From Antilocapra americana (taxonomy: Eukaryota > Chordata > Mammalia > Artiodactyla > Antilocapridae): 64,000 nucleotides of DNA. Every line of letters starts with the position of its first letter. Positions within the stretch are counted from its first letter, which is position 1. Positions 23,405 through 34,802 of this stretch are shown here, in pieces. The stretch lies in the NCBI GenBank assembly GCA_007570785.1, contig ML661885.1, positions 37,149,771 through 37,213,770 of the forward strand. The letters run 5' to 3'. The notes beneath the pieces were generated by a model. The model saw only the letters and a list, made by a program, of their open reading frames with translations. It was not told where the DNA came from and made no database searches. Both the position numbers and the translations under genes were made by a program.

Positions 23405-24335
23405 TACCAAGACGGCGGGAGGAAACGGAATCAAGACCAAGTGGGGTGGCACCCTGCCACCACCCCAACCTCACCCAACTCTCAAGCACTATTGAAGTCA
23501 ACTTCATTAGGAAAACCGCTTCCCAAGTCAGCGCCTGTGGAGCTCTCCAAACCACCAATCAACAGAACTCCTCGGCCAGCCGGCGCTCTGGGGGTCTCTG
23601 GCCCCAGCCACCAAGCCGAGAGGAGAGGGTAGGATCACAGCTACCTGGAGTGCGCCAACCCTCCAACCGCCGGCTTCCCGAGACGGGAGATGTACAGGCT
23701 GAACCCCCAACTACACCCTCACCTTCTTCCTCCAGGGAGTTCATGCAGGGAAAGTAGCCGGCCAGCGCCTCGAAAGAGGCGGAGAGGCTGCTCCGGCTCT
23801 GCGAGCGCTGCATGGAGCGCCCCGCGGCGCCGGCGCCCCCTAAGCCCTGCCGGCCCATCTTGGACGAAGACCCGCTCTTCCCGCGGTACAAGATACGAGG
23901 CGTCTTGGCGGCTGGGGCGCGGCGACCGCAGCGCTTCGAGGGCCGCGATGGTGCCGCGGGACCCCGGGGAACCGGCCCCTGCCTCCCTGACCCGGTCCGG
24001 ACCAGACGTAGCTTTCTTGGCTGCCGGGGGTCTCCACTTTTTTTGGGGGGGGGTGGGGGGCGATCTAAGCGGTGGCGAGCGGGGACGCGGTTGCTCGCTG
24101 GGAAAGTCCGAGGTCTCGCCGGGAGGGAGCCGAGGTTCCCGGAGGCCGTGGCTGCGACTCAGTCTTGGCGCCCTCCCCTCTCCGGGAGATGCTGCTGATG
24201 CTGAGGTCCCCGCCAATCAGCAGCCGGAGGGGCTGGCGGCTCGGAGTGCGCGCCTCAGGTTCAGGACAACGGCGACCCCCTGCAGCTCCAGCTGTTTCCG
24301 CTTCTCTCCCCCCGCCCCTACCCGCGTGATGAACG
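23405..24335 (-). promoter_or_regulatory. CpG island, probable RIM2-gamma promoter
   Basis: GC-rich, CpG-dense sequence in an otherwise AT-rich, CpG-poor window; the dense core is about 23560-24330 and surrounds the gamma first exon. On the side 5' of that exon are a GC box (CCCCGCCCC, 24310-24318; GGGGCGGGG on the gene strand) and a CCAAT motif on the plus strand (24213-24217). No TATA box is obvious, as usual for CpG-island promoters. A G9-T-G6 run lies at 24045-24060 (C-rich on the gene strand). Several open frames in this block on both strands (for example 23690-24436 plus and 23719-24216 minus) come from base composition and are not called as genes. The transcription start cannot be placed from sequence alone. 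Confidence 0.75.
23723..23858 (-). CDS. RIMS2: RIM2-gamma first coding exon
   Basis: This exon encodes the N-terminus of the gamma isoform and ends at the donor G|GTGAGG (GT at 23722-23721). Two in-frame ATGs are available. The upstream one (23858-23856, context AAGATGG) has A at -3 and G at +4, a strong start, and gives MGRQGLGGAGAAGRS before the second. The second (23813-23811, context TCCATGC) is weak and begins MQRSQSRSSLSASFEALAGY, then FPCMNSLEEE. The second Met lines up with the start of the paralogue RIM4, so either could be used. I chose the upstream ATG on context. The frame stays open for at least 50 codons further 5' through the CpG island, so an internal-exon role in longer transcripts, or a non-AUG extension, cannot be excluded. 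Gamma isoforms of RIM lack the Rab3-binding zinc finger, PDZ and C2A domains. Confidence 0.85.
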
Positions 24336-25154
24336 CCAGGGAAGAGTCGTTAATCAGATGCAATAGGTTAGGCATCGCTGATGGGTATTATCTCAAAATT
24401 TTGGTAGTCACTTTCCCTCTTCTCGGTCTCACTTAAAATGTATTAATGCTCCTCGTGCATAGACAAGGAATACTGAAATTTTCTCCAAATCATAAAACAA
24501 AGAAAGGCTCCCCAATTTTCAACAGGTTCCATAAAAACCTACAATTAGCTTTCTCCTTTACCTTTCTTTATTAAAAGGTAAAAAAGGTTTTTAAACAAAG
24601 TCCAAAAAAGCCTGAAAAAGCATCAACACTAAAAGTGGACTGTGATGTTAACCAATTCTGCTTTAATTTTAGGAATTTTTAATGCTTCTTCCCCCAAAAT
24701 TAATCTGCTACCTATTGTTGGTAAGAATGGCAATGAGCACTATTAGGCTTTCAAAGGTGACATCCTCTTAACATAAATCTAGAAGCAACACAGACATACC
24801 AGAAACACAACAGTTTGTAAGTGAAATAACATCCCATTCTGCAAATCGCAGATCTCTAGTCCAGAACATAAAGCAACCCTAATTCCATTTTAGGAGAAGG
24901 CAAAAGATTGTCCTACTTTTTGTAACTTTAGACAAGCCCTTTGACCTCTCACTTCCCGGATCTAGGCAGGTAGGAAGTCAGGAAACAATGATTCCAGACT
25001 TAACCATGTTACCAGGTTGATTGCTGGCTGTGTGTTTTAGGGGATTTCAAAAGTGTTTGTAAAATGTAAATTATGCAATCTAAAATGGCTCTTTCATACC
25101 ATAAGTATTTCCTGATTACTACATATGTACAAGTTCTTTGCTTGATATATTGGG
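24336..25154. other. Sequence upstream of the gamma promoter
   Basis: AT-rich, no repeat recognised. In the gene sense this is the first 0.8 kb upstream of the CpG island and could hold promoter-proximal elements, but no specific site stands out. Confidence 0.35.
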
Positions 25155-25660
25155 AAATACAAACACTCATTCAATGAATAGTAATTGAGCTCATAGTGTA
25201 TGTCAGGTACCTTTGTAAATACTTAGGGCATATAGTGATCCAAGCAGATAGAAATCCTTGCTCTCATAGAGCTTATAAGTGAGTAGGGGGGGAAAGACAC
25301 ACACATAAAAATTAGTAAATTATATAGTGTTTAAGGGGAGATAAGTGAAAATGGCAAAAAATAAGGGGTATAGGACAGTCTGCAATTCAAAAAATGGTTG
25401 TCAGGGTGGATATCATTGACGAAGTGACATCTGAATAGAGGTATAAAGAAGCTGAGAAAGTAAGCCATTTGGATATGTGAGGGAGAGGGTTAGTTTGAGG
25501 CAAAGAGAGCCTCCAGGACAAGCACCCTTAGATACGATGGCCTCATGTGGCCACAGAATAGCAAAGAGGCCAGGGTGGCTGAGTGGAGTGAGTAGGAAGG
25601 AATGGAGGTCAGAGAGATGAGACAGAGAAGGGACAGATTACACAGGGGTATGCGAACAAC
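25155..25660 (-). mobile_element. L2 fragment
   Basis: Runs 'cactcattcaatgaatag', 'cttgctctcatagagcttataag', 'gaagtgacatctgaatagaggt', 'aaagaggccagggtggctgag': the antisense-read form of the mammalian L2 seen at 3450-5245. The 77-codon minus frame at 25490-25723 falls in it and is not a gene. Confidence 0.6.
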
Positions 25661-25806
25661 TTTGGCTATAGTACACCACAATTTAGAGTACAAAACAAAG
25701 CACTCATATAATAACCCTCTCAAATCTTTCTAAAAATTAGGAAACTTCCAGGGCAACTAAGAGTGCTATCACATAATAACCACTTTTTGTGGCTTAGACT
25801 TAGGAT

Positions 25807-26019
25807 CAGGCTTCCCTGGTGGCTCAGACAGTAAAGAATCCACCTGCAATGTGGGAGACCTGGGTTCGATCCCTGGGTTGGGAAGATCCCCTGGAGGAGG
25901 GCATGGCAACCCACTCCAGCACTCTTGCCTGGAGAATCCCCATGGACAGAGGAGCCTGGCAAGCTATAGTCCACAGGGTCACAGAGTCAGACACAACTGA
26001 GCAACTAAGCACAGCACAC
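25807..26019 (+). mobile_element. Bov-tA SINE with target-site duplication
   Basis: Near-consensus copy: 'ggcttccctggtggctcagac' head, 'ggttcgatccctgggttggg' B box, BovA body, 'gcaactaagcacagcac' tail. An 11-bp duplication AGACTTAGGAT flanks it (25796-25806 and 26020-26030). Confidence 0.95.
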
Positions 26020-26030
26020 AGACTTAGGAT

Positions 26031-26784
26031 TATCCAGGTTTCTTGCTTCTGTTTTTCTGATAGATTTTTTTTTTCCTTCCTGCTACTCTCTTAGTTCAAC
26101 TTCCTATTCATTATTCACCTTCCTAAAATACCAGCCTTTCAACAGAACACTGGTAAAACTAAGAACTCTATGAGTATTTTCTCATACCATATTGCTTTTA
26201 TTCAGAGATAGAAATGTTTTTAATAAATGAAATTTTCATTAGAAGAATAAAGAGAGTCATAGCATTTTGGAAATTAAAAGGACTATTGACAGTCATCTAA
26301 TGCATTTTTTAAAACCGTGGGTCACAAATTTTTGGCGAATCACAAAAATAACTTACTATTAGAATAAGCCACATTCTAAAAAATAAAATCAGAGTGCAAT
26401 AACTAATGCAATGTAGTTATTGTAACAATGGCAGTATTAGCTCATGAATATGTGTGCGTTTCTGTGTGTTTGTATGTTTACCTGTGTGTACTAAGTTGTG
26501 ATCAAGAGAAAAGTTTCAAGGAAGGGGAAACTAAGTAGGAAAACTAAGTAGGACTAAGTAGGAAAAGCCTAGGAAAATAAATTGGCCAAGGGTGGAAAAG
26601 CTTTATTTTGGTATGCAGGACATCATAATGAGAGTTGAAAGTCATTTAGGAAGGGGGTTATCTTGGGTTGTTACCAGTGACACTAAGGTGGTAGGAAATC
26701 TAAGACCTGGATCAGTGGTCACACCCGAGTTGCTTGGGTCCTGCCTTCTCTACATTAATAACCTGCCTTTATGCTCCAAGACCT
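26031..26784. other. Intron, nothing certain
   Basis: AT-rich. 'aaaaccgtgggtcacaaatttttggcg' (about 26311) could be a decayed DNA-transposon (MER-type) edge. A short GT-rich run lies at 26450-26490. Confidence 0.3.
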
Positions 26785-26892
26785 GGAGAAGGAAATGGCA
26801 ACCCACTCCAGTATTCTTGCCTACAGAATCCCATGTCCTGGCAGGCTACAGTCCATGGGGTTGCAATAGTCGGACATGACTTAGCAACTAAT
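26785..26892 (+). mobile_element. BovA monomer fragment
   Basis: 'ctggagaaggaaatggcaacc' to 'gtcggacatgacttagcaacta', with an internal deletion after 'agaatcccatg'. No tRNA-like head. Confidence 0.85.
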
Positions 26893-26910
26893 CCACCAAT
26901 CCACCATGCT

Positions 26911-27166
26911 CCAAGATGCTGAAGCTCCAATAATTAGGCCACCTGATGCAAAGAGCTGACTCACTGGAAAAGACCCTGATGCTAGGAAAGATAGAAGGTA
27001 GGAGGAGAAGGGGACCACAAAGGAAGAGATGGTTGGATGGTATCACCGACTCAATGCACATGAGTCTGAGGAAACTCCAGAAGATAGTGAAGGTCAGGAA
27101 AGCCTGGTGTAACAGTCCATGGGGTTGCAAAGAGTCAGACAGGACTGAGCAACTGAACAATGGAGA
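26911..27166 (+). mobile_element. BovB LINE 3' end fragment
   Basis: Shows 'agctgactcactggaaaagac', 'agaaggggaccacaaagga', 'atggttggatggtatcaccg' and the end 'gactgagcaactgaacaa'. No target duplication was identified. Antisense to RIMS2. Confidence 0.88.
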
Positions 27167-28367
27167 GTTTAGTCTGGATTAGCCCAGATGCATCTATTTC
27201 TTCATGAGCATCACTTCTCTCTTGAAGATTCAGAACAAAGTCCTGGGAAGCTTTTTGATAATTTTTCCTCTAGTTGGGATTTGAGAGATATAAATAAGTG
27301 ATAGAAGAATGGCACAAGGAGAAACAGGAAGGATAAAGAAGAAAGAAAATAATTTTATTTCAAGGAAGGACACATCAAGGAGAAAGAAGACCATTAGCAC
27401 ACAAGTATCAGAGAGACAAACAATAACGGCCAGGGACCTCTAGTCTTGAATGATAACATGTGGAATATATGGAACGTATTGAGAAAATTTACAATTCCTC
27501 TTTTTCGGTCCTATGCTTAAATGTTTTTGTATATAATAAATATTATATAAGTTATATTTCTGCTTAATATGTTTTTAAAAGTTGATTTACTATTCCTTAT
27601 CCCATTCTGATAATATATACTACCAACCCAAAAGGAATTTAAAATTTACATAAAAAATAAACTACTGATAAAAGATTGGAAATGTCATTTTCTCCAAACC
27701 AGAAAGGACATTCAAATGGCTTTGGATGTAGTTTTCAAATGATGGGCTACTATATTGTTTCATTATGTAAAACTAAACCTAATTTCAGAATCATTATAAT
27801 CTAGTATTCAAATTATTTATACTATACTTATAACTTTCTTACTCATCCAGAAATAATCAGAGAAAAAATGAGTCACAAATATATATATATATATTAATCA
27901 CTTTCTAAAAGCAAATTCTGTCCCTGAAAAAAATACCACCATTATATATGAAAATTATATTTCTGAAGAAAAGATATATAGATTGATATAGCTTGCATAT
28001 AATATCATAGCATTCTGTTTGATGAATATGAAACATCACACCAATTATGCCACTTAATTCTTACATTAATCCTCAGTGTCATCATTATTTCTTCTTTATA
28101 GATGAGTTAATGCTCAATAATACTGAGGTTCAATGCCGTGTATACTATATCATAAACACAGATGAAACATACAAAACAGAGATGCTAGATACAATACGAA
28201 CTATGTAGTGAATTATTTGGTTCAAAATAAATACTGAAAAAATATATTCAAAGCTATAATGTTTCTTCTAACTATATACTAATATTAAGTCCATATTTGC
28301 CCTTTTAATCAAAGCATATTAATATTACATAGCCATATCAACCCTGACTATTCATTGAAAGAACTGT
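27167..28367. other. Intron, nothing recognised
   Basis: Very AT-rich, with a (TA)n run at 27880-27896 and a possible antisense MIR piece at 28040-28130. Confidence 0.35.
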
Positions 28368-28625
28368 TCTGAAACTGGAGCTTCAATACTTTGGTCACCT
28401 GCTGCAAAGAGCCAACTCGATGGAAAAGACCCCAGTACTCGAAAAGACTGAAGGCAAAAAAGAGGGCAGCAGAGAAAGAGATGGTTGTGTAGCATCACCA
28501 ACTCAATGGACATGAATTTGAGCAAACTCCAGGAGATAGTGGAGGACAGAGGACCCTGGAGTGCTACACTGCATGGGGTTGCAAAGAGTTGTACACCGCT
28601 TAGCTACGACGATGACAACAACAAC
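28368..28625 (+). mobile_element. BovB LINE 3' end, diverged
   Basis: 'gaaactggagcttcaatactttgg' to 'gttgcaaagagttgtacacc'. It is more diverged than the other BovB copies here, so an older insertion. Confidence 0.8.
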
Positions 28626-29143
28626 TCAATTCTAACAGGACCAGAAAGTTACATGTCATTTATTGTATATATTTATTATTGTATACATTTATTATATGTA
28701 TCATTTTTTATAATAGTTTCTCCCAAAAAAATCACCAAAATTTTAAAGAGTGTTAAATTAGCTTATTCCTGAAATAGAAGGTTGGTCCCTGAGGTGAATG
28801 CATAAAGAGGTTATTATGTGAAGTAGTTACATAGTGTCTAGACCATGGATTAGTTCAACTAGGAACATAGTTGTGCCTTTGGCAGCCTTGCTCTCTTCTG
28901 TGCTAGAAATGATGTAGGCAATGATGACAAGAATGCAAACTACTAATAAAGGATAGGAAAGAGGAAGTAAGTCATTCTGGAAAGTAGGGGAAAAAACGAG
29001 TACTAAGGCCCAGAAATAGATAGGCTAAAAAGAGATAGAACTCTTACTGCTACTCCACCACTATTTGGTGTATTCAGTCATCCTGGAAATGGCTGGTTGT
29101 TAAAAGAGATAGGACTTGCTCGGAATAGGTATAAAGCCACATT
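28626..29143. other. Intron, nothing recognised
   Basis: AT-rich with local 'tttattgtatatatttattattg' repeats at 28660-28695. No gene. Confidence 0.35.
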
Positions 29144-29155
29144 GCAGACTGAACT

Positions 29156-29429
29156 CGGAGAAGGCAATGGCACCCCCTCTAGTACTCTTGCCTGGAAAAT
29201 CCCATGGACGGAGGAGCCTGGTAGGCTGCAGTCCATGGATGGGGTTTCTAAGAGTCGGACACGACTGAGCAACTTCATTTTCACTTTTCACTTTCATGAA
29301 TTGGAGAAGGAAATGGCAACCCACTCCAGTGTTCTTGCCTGGGGAATCCCAGGGATGGGGGAGCCTGGTGGGCTGCCGTCTATGGGGTCGCTCAGAGTCG
29401 TACACGACTGAAGCGACTTAGCAGCAGCA
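29156..29429 (+). mobile_element. Bov-A2 SINE (dimer) with target-site duplication
   Basis: Two BovA monomers joined by 'cttcattttcacttttcactttcatg', ending in a (GCA)n tail. A 12-bp duplication GCAGACTGAACT flanks it (29144-29155 and 29430-29441). Near-consensus and so young. Confidence 0.95.
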
Positions 29430-29441
29430 GCAGACTGAACT

Positions 29442-29629
29442 AACCTTTTTCTTCTTGATATACATTTGGTCTTGATAATAAAGGAATTCATCTCTACCTC
29501 AGTCTTCACAATAGATTTCAATTACCTTTGCCACTTTGGACCATTTCTCTCTATTACAGCAAATAATCCTATACTAAATAGGAGTATTTGTAGATATATT
29601 TTGGTTTGTTTTATTCAAAATTAACTCTC
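29442..29629. other. Intron between Bov-A2 and L1
   Basis: Short AT-rich spacer with nothing recognised. Confidence 0.3.
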
Positions 29630-30625
29630 AAAATATTTGCAAACAATGTGACCAACAAGGGATTAATCTCCAAAATATACAAACAGCTCATGCAGCTCCA
29701 ATATCAAGAAAACAATCCAATAAAAAAAACAGGCAGAAGATCTAAATAGACATTTCTCCAGAGAAGACATACAGATGGTCAAAAAGCACATGAAAAGATA
29801 TTCAACATCACTAAGTATTAGAGAAATGCAAATCAAAACTACAATGAGGTATAATCTCATACTGGTCACAATGAGCATCATCAAAAAGTCTACAAACAAC
29901 AAATGCTAGAGAGGGTGTGGAGAGAAGGGAACCCAATGATACTGCTGGTGAGAATGCAAATCAGTGCAGCCACTATGGAGAATGGTATAGAGGTTCCTTA
30001 AAAAACTAACATATCCTACTCTTGGGCATATATTTGGAGAAAACCATAATTCAAAAAGATACATGCACCCCAATGTTCACTGCAGCACTGTTTACAATAG
30101 CTAAGATATGTAAATAACCTAAATGTCTATCGACAGAAGAATGGATAGTAGTATACACATACAATGGAATACTACTCAGCCATAAAAGAATGAAATACTG
30201 CCACTGGAAGCAACATGGATAAACCTAGAAATCAACATACTGAGTGAATTACGTCAAAGAGAGTAAGACAATATCATATGATATCACTTACATGTGAAAT
30301 CTAAAAAATTATATAAATGAACATATTTACAAAACAGAAACAGACTCATAGACTTGGAAAACAAACAGTAGTACCAAAGGAAAAAGGAAGGGGGAGTTTC
30401 CCAAAATTAGGAGTTTGGGATTAACACAGACACGCTACTATATATAAAATAGATAACCAACAAAGACCTACTCTACAGCACAGGGAACTCTACTCGGTGC
30501 TATGTAATAACCTGTATGGGACAAGCATCTGAAAAAGAATAGATATAGGTATACTGAATCACTTTGCTGTACACCTGAAACTAATACAGCATTGTAAATC
30601 AACTATATTCCAATATAAAATAAAA
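29630..30625 (+). mobile_element. L1 3' kilobase
   Basis: End of ORF2 and the 3' UTR of an artiodactyl L1: 'caaacaatgtgaccaacaag', 'tgtggagagaagggaaccca', 'ccaatgttcactgcagcact', 'aatggaatactactcagcca', 'gctgtacacctgaaactaat', then an A-rich tail. Frames are broken. Antisense to RIMS2. Confidence 0.92.
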
Positions 30626-32261
30626 ATTAAATTAAAACCGCAATTCTCAGAGTCCATACGTATATATGTGTGTGTGAGCAGTGCACACAGTCCTTTAAGA
30701 GAGTGGACATGGCTAGGATGGTTTCCAAGTTTGAGAAACTTCCTGTGCCCGTAGGCTCTTCATTATTCCAACCAATGCTCTGGCTTTGTGATAAATTTAT
30801 ACAGTCTTCATAGTAACATTCTCAAACATTTGAGAGAAAAGAAGAAATATTTCTTACAAACCCCTTGAGATTCTAGATGAACATCATTTAGTTACTTCTC
30901 ATATCATTATGAGATCAACAGCATTGAGATTTTGTGAGTAGAAACATTCTGCACAAACACACAGCAAGATTTAAGAATTTTATGTACGTTTCAGGTCCAA
31001 TACCAATAACTATACAATATTTATAAACAGTGTGTGCATTTAAACTGCTTTGTTCATTTATTATTTATTAATTCACTATTCACTTACTCATTACTCATTT
31101 ATTTCTTAACCACAGTGTGATGAGAATTATATTAGGTATGCATGGGAAATAGAAGGATTCTCTTAATCACAGTGAAGTCTAATTCCTACTTGTTCATGTT
31201 TCTTCTTTTTTGTTATTGGCTAAAGCTTCACTTATTTACTTCAACATACATAACAGAAAAGGCTTCTGATTACCATTCAGTTTATCTGAATTGTACATTG
31301 ATTGTGTATCAGTGGTTATACACTGTTTAAACTATTGATACCATGCTGACATAAAAATGGAAAATGGAACATCTTTCATAGAAATTTGGCTTAACAGTCT
31401 GGTTGACTTTTAAATAGGCATTTTGTTTTTCATTATATATTAAGGCATACAATTTATAACAAAGTTACTTAAAGTTATTAAAAATCAGAGGCAGTAAAGA
31501 AGATGAAGATTCTCTTAAAGCATTAAAAATTGCAGGATTTTAAATAGTATATTGCAAAAAAAATAAAAAATCTCGTGAAAAATATTCACGGTATACAGAT
31601 CCAGGTCAAACATCACCTCAATTGGGCATAAGTGAATTGCTGCCCGAAGGAAGTTCTATTCGGAGCTCCAATACATTAGGTAAACAGTTCAGACTGTGTG
31701 CAAAGTGGCCAAAGTGGGAACCAAACTACGCAACTCATCATCAGCTGACTCCCATTTAAGGCACTCAGTGTTACAGACACCTTGAAAGTAACAGTTCATC
31801 TGTTTTGTTGATATGAAACTTCATAACAGGAAGTAACAATACAGATGAAACATGTTTTCCTCCTAAAATCCAATTCAAAATGGTTCCATCTAATATGTGT
31901 TAGTTATACTCCCAAAATAAGGTGAGAAGCTCAGATCTAATAAGACAGAGGCCTCAGGAAGAGGTAAATTTGTGGTGTCATACAGAAACTCTCTGAGATA
32001 CAATTATAAAGAGGCAAATCAGTATGCGTTCTAGTTAGAGGAATACCCTGTGAGTCCTTGACCACTGCTTTATAACTGGGACTCCCCCGCTTGGCGGCTT
32101 TCTGTAACCCAGCCTAATGGAGTAGTGCTTCAGATCCCAACCTCCTTTCCCATACTTAATACCAAATTGAGAAAAGACTTTCAGAGAGGAGCCAAAAGTC
32201 TCAATTAACAGCATAAACAACAATTAAATATGCATATATATATATATAGCCCACTCACATA
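30626..32261. other. Intron, no recognised repeat or gene
   Basis: Contains a short TATATGTGTGTGTG run (30660-30677), an AT run at 32228-32248 and a 62-codon minus frame (32035-32223) that I do not recognise and do not call. About 31600-31790 is somewhat GC-richer and repeat-free. Confidence 0.35.
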
Positions 32262-32482
32262 TGGGGCTTCCCGGGTGGCACCAGTTGTAAAGAACCCAAC
32301 TGCCAATGCAGGAGAAGTGAGAGATGTGGGTTTGATCTCTGGGTAGGGAAGATCACCTGGAGGAGGGCATGGCAACCCATTCCAGTACTCTTGGCTGGAG
32401 AATCCCATGGACAGAGGCACCCAGCGGGCTATGGTCCATGGGGTCACGAAGAGTTGGACACCACTGAAGCTACTTAGCACAC
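32262..32482 (+). mobile_element. Bov-tA SINE
   Basis: Head 'ggggcttcccgggtggcaccagttgtaaagaa', B box 'ggtttgatctctgggtaggg', body to 'gttggacaccactgaag' and 'ttagcacacacgc'. The head carries a small insertion before the B box. Confidence 0.9.
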
Positions 32483-34791
32483 ACGCATGCATATATACAC
32501 ACATATATTTAAATTGGCAACATCACTCAAAAAGCCTTTCCAAAAATGTTTGTTTGTAGTCTAGCCACCATTTATCAGCATCTGAACATAGAAAAAGTGG
32601 GTGTCAAATTTCTGAGTTCCTTTATTTTCTGTTCTGCATTATTTTTTGTGTGTGATTATCTGTCATTTGATCTAACATCAAGAAAAAAAGGCATTGCTTC
32701 ATAATTCACTGCTATAAACTATTAATTTCATTTCAAGTAATACTGTATTTCACACTATGAAGGCAGCATTTTATGGGTTCTCTGGATGAGGCAAAAATAC
32801 AAACTTTATGTCTTAATAATCTTGTACTTCATCTGAATAAACACCAAAAGATACATTTTCAAGGACAGTGATCTTAAAAAATGTAATTATTTCATATTTT
32901 ATCGTAATTCAAAGTAACTGCAAATTTAAACATATATTAACATTTTTGGTACTATTTCTAATTTCATTTATTTAAAACGATTCATTTTTGTTCTCAATTT
33001 CAGATTACAGGTTAAGATCAGCTGACAAAGGGTACGTTTTCTGGCTTTTACAACCACTTAGAAGGTGCTTGTCAATACTGGGAAGTAAACAGAAAGTCAC
33101 AGCATGAGAGAACAGCCCTTTGTCAACGTTGTAAGACAGTCTGCTCCTGTACCTTGCAGAACCAGAGCTCCAATCACCCCCTTAACTCTTAGGTCTGAGG
33201 CCCACCTCCATCCATAGTCTTATCCCAACTTTACTCTCAACCTCTCTCATTATTACTCTGATCCTGTGATTACCCCAGGATTATCCAGACTTACCACACT
33301 GTGTCTCCTTTGATTACACCTCTCTGCGGATGAACTTCTGACATAAAAGACAGGACGGTAATGTCCCCCTATAAATGAAGGTCCTCTTGGCCTCCATACA
33401 TTACAGTACTCCTTTTGATACAAGTTCTCATGAGAGAGAAAGATCATAGTTTTTTCCCATAGTGGAGTATGTTGAGAAAAATGTAAAACAACATTGGAGA
33501 CTAAACAACTCTATGAGAATCTATTATCAACATCTATTTCTCACTATAATGATCATAATAAGAGAAATTCTCTAAATTATGTTTTCTATAATGTTCTGAG
33601 CATGCACCAGTTTAAGAAATTAACGACAATGAAACAATTTTTTGATGGTGTGTCAAAGCTACTATAAGAATCTCTATAAAAACTTTTCCTGTAAATGTCT
33701 TACTTGTACTGGCCTCCATTCATTGTTTGTGTTCTATCTGTGGACTACTGCTTAGAATTTTAATAAGTTTCATGTTAAAAAACACTAGAACTCATTCTTT
33801 CAGAGTCATTTTAGAGGGAACAAGCCCCTATATACTCCTTGAGTTTACTAACATCTTCTAGTCTAAAAGAGAATAGTTTGTTCCAATTTTTAAGGGACAT
33901 TTCAAGAAACAGACTAATTACTTTAGTTTACTGAAAACTCCATATGCAGTTCCAAATGCTCAGCTTCTGACATTAATTCCCCATAGTTTAGTTTTTCCCA
34001 AGTTTTCCACAGTATGTTTGTCTAATGCATAATACTTTTCTTTCATACAGCGACCTTCTCTCAAGTATTGTTTTCCAAAATCTATACATTCATGACTAAA
34101 ACATATCTATGTAACTTGTCAGTAGTAGTCCCCATTTCATATGTGCTAAAGCATAAGGAAGACAAAAGGCTACAAATCCATTAGTGATAGGATATGGTGA
34201 AGCCTGGATGGTTCAACTATAAGTTTAAAACTTTTTTTACATTTCTGCACATGAATAATTGTTCACAAAAATATATGTCAAGGGTTAATGAATATGTTCC
34301 TATTAAAAGATAATCTATTGGAAGGGCTTAACAAAGACACCTGATTGTTGGCCTAGTAGAACTAACTGACCACTCAACTATTCAATATAAACAGTATTAA
34401 ACAAATATCTATTGACTGCCACCACATGCATGCATAGTGCTAAGCATTTAAAGTAGTAAATAGTTTCATTTACTAGTTAATTATAGATTAAAGCTACTCA
34501 TTTCACTCATTTATTATTTTTCAACTGAAAAATATAGAAAAGCTAAGGAAACAGGTCAAGTAATGCTATGCAATTAAAAATAACGACTAACATCATAGAC
34601 TAGCATGTATTTGGAACAAGTGTATGCAGCTCAAAAGCTTTTAACATAGGAGTACCAAAGCAAAACAAAGACAGCTTACGTACTCCTGTTTTGACTAGAG
34701 TAATGCCACCCTTTCAAGATCATAAGACATTATTTTTAATAATTATAAGATTACTACATTCTAAAATACAAGTTTGGAAAAGCACAGTATT
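32483..34791. other. Intron with a splice-flanked candidate microexon
   Basis: Mostly unique AT-rich sequence. 33295-33337 (minus) is a 43-bp stretch between a good acceptor and a consensus GTAAGT donor (see findings). 34400-34560 may be an old L2/MIR piece. No established exon was recognised. Confidence 0.35.
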
Positions 34792-34802
34792 CAACAAGAA
34801 CA

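Larger units (their letters stand above)
57..23858 (-). other. RIMS2: RIMS2 gene, 3' part (RIM2-gamma first exon through first half of C2B)
   Basis: Gene-level entry. Five coding exons on the minus strand (23858-23723, 6712-6571, 2657-2545, 1694-1593, 196-57) splice into one open frame of 633 bases, 211 codons, with phases that fit at every junction (1, 2, 1, 1, then 0 at the last donor). The peptide is that of the C-terminal part of RIM2. It includes the linker signature QRSTETGLAVEMRNW, the block SQFSDFLDGLGPAQLVGRQT and the start of the C2B domain (GQLEVEIIRARGLVVKPGS). RIM2 (VVKPGS, MRNWMTRQ) is preferred over RIM1, RIM3 and RIM4 from family knowledge of paralogue-specific residues. RIM proteins organise presynaptic active zones; the gamma form has only the C2B domain and its N-terminal flank. 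The terminal exons lie outside the window to the left, and the alpha/beta exons to the right. Confidence 0.95.

Noticed and set aside
24260..24280. RE1/NRSE-like site (TTCAGGACAACGGCGACC...)
   Set aside because: Only about 15 of 21 positions fit and the key GCACC and GGACAG halves are broken.
23690..24436. 248-codon plus-strand frame and 165-codon minus-strand frame (23719-24216) in the CpG island
   Set aside because: Low-complexity Pro/Arg/Ser/Gly composition typical of GC-rich DNA without stops. The minus frame is not that of the RIMS2 exon, and neither has a domain or splice support.
25807..25880. tRNA-like head with B box in the Bov-tA copies
   Set aside because: SINE heads derived from a tRNA; they lack a full cloverleaf and are not tRNA genes.
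32035..32223. 62-codon minus-strand frame
   Set aside because: On the RIMS2 strand but without convincing splice sites at its ends or similarity I recognise.
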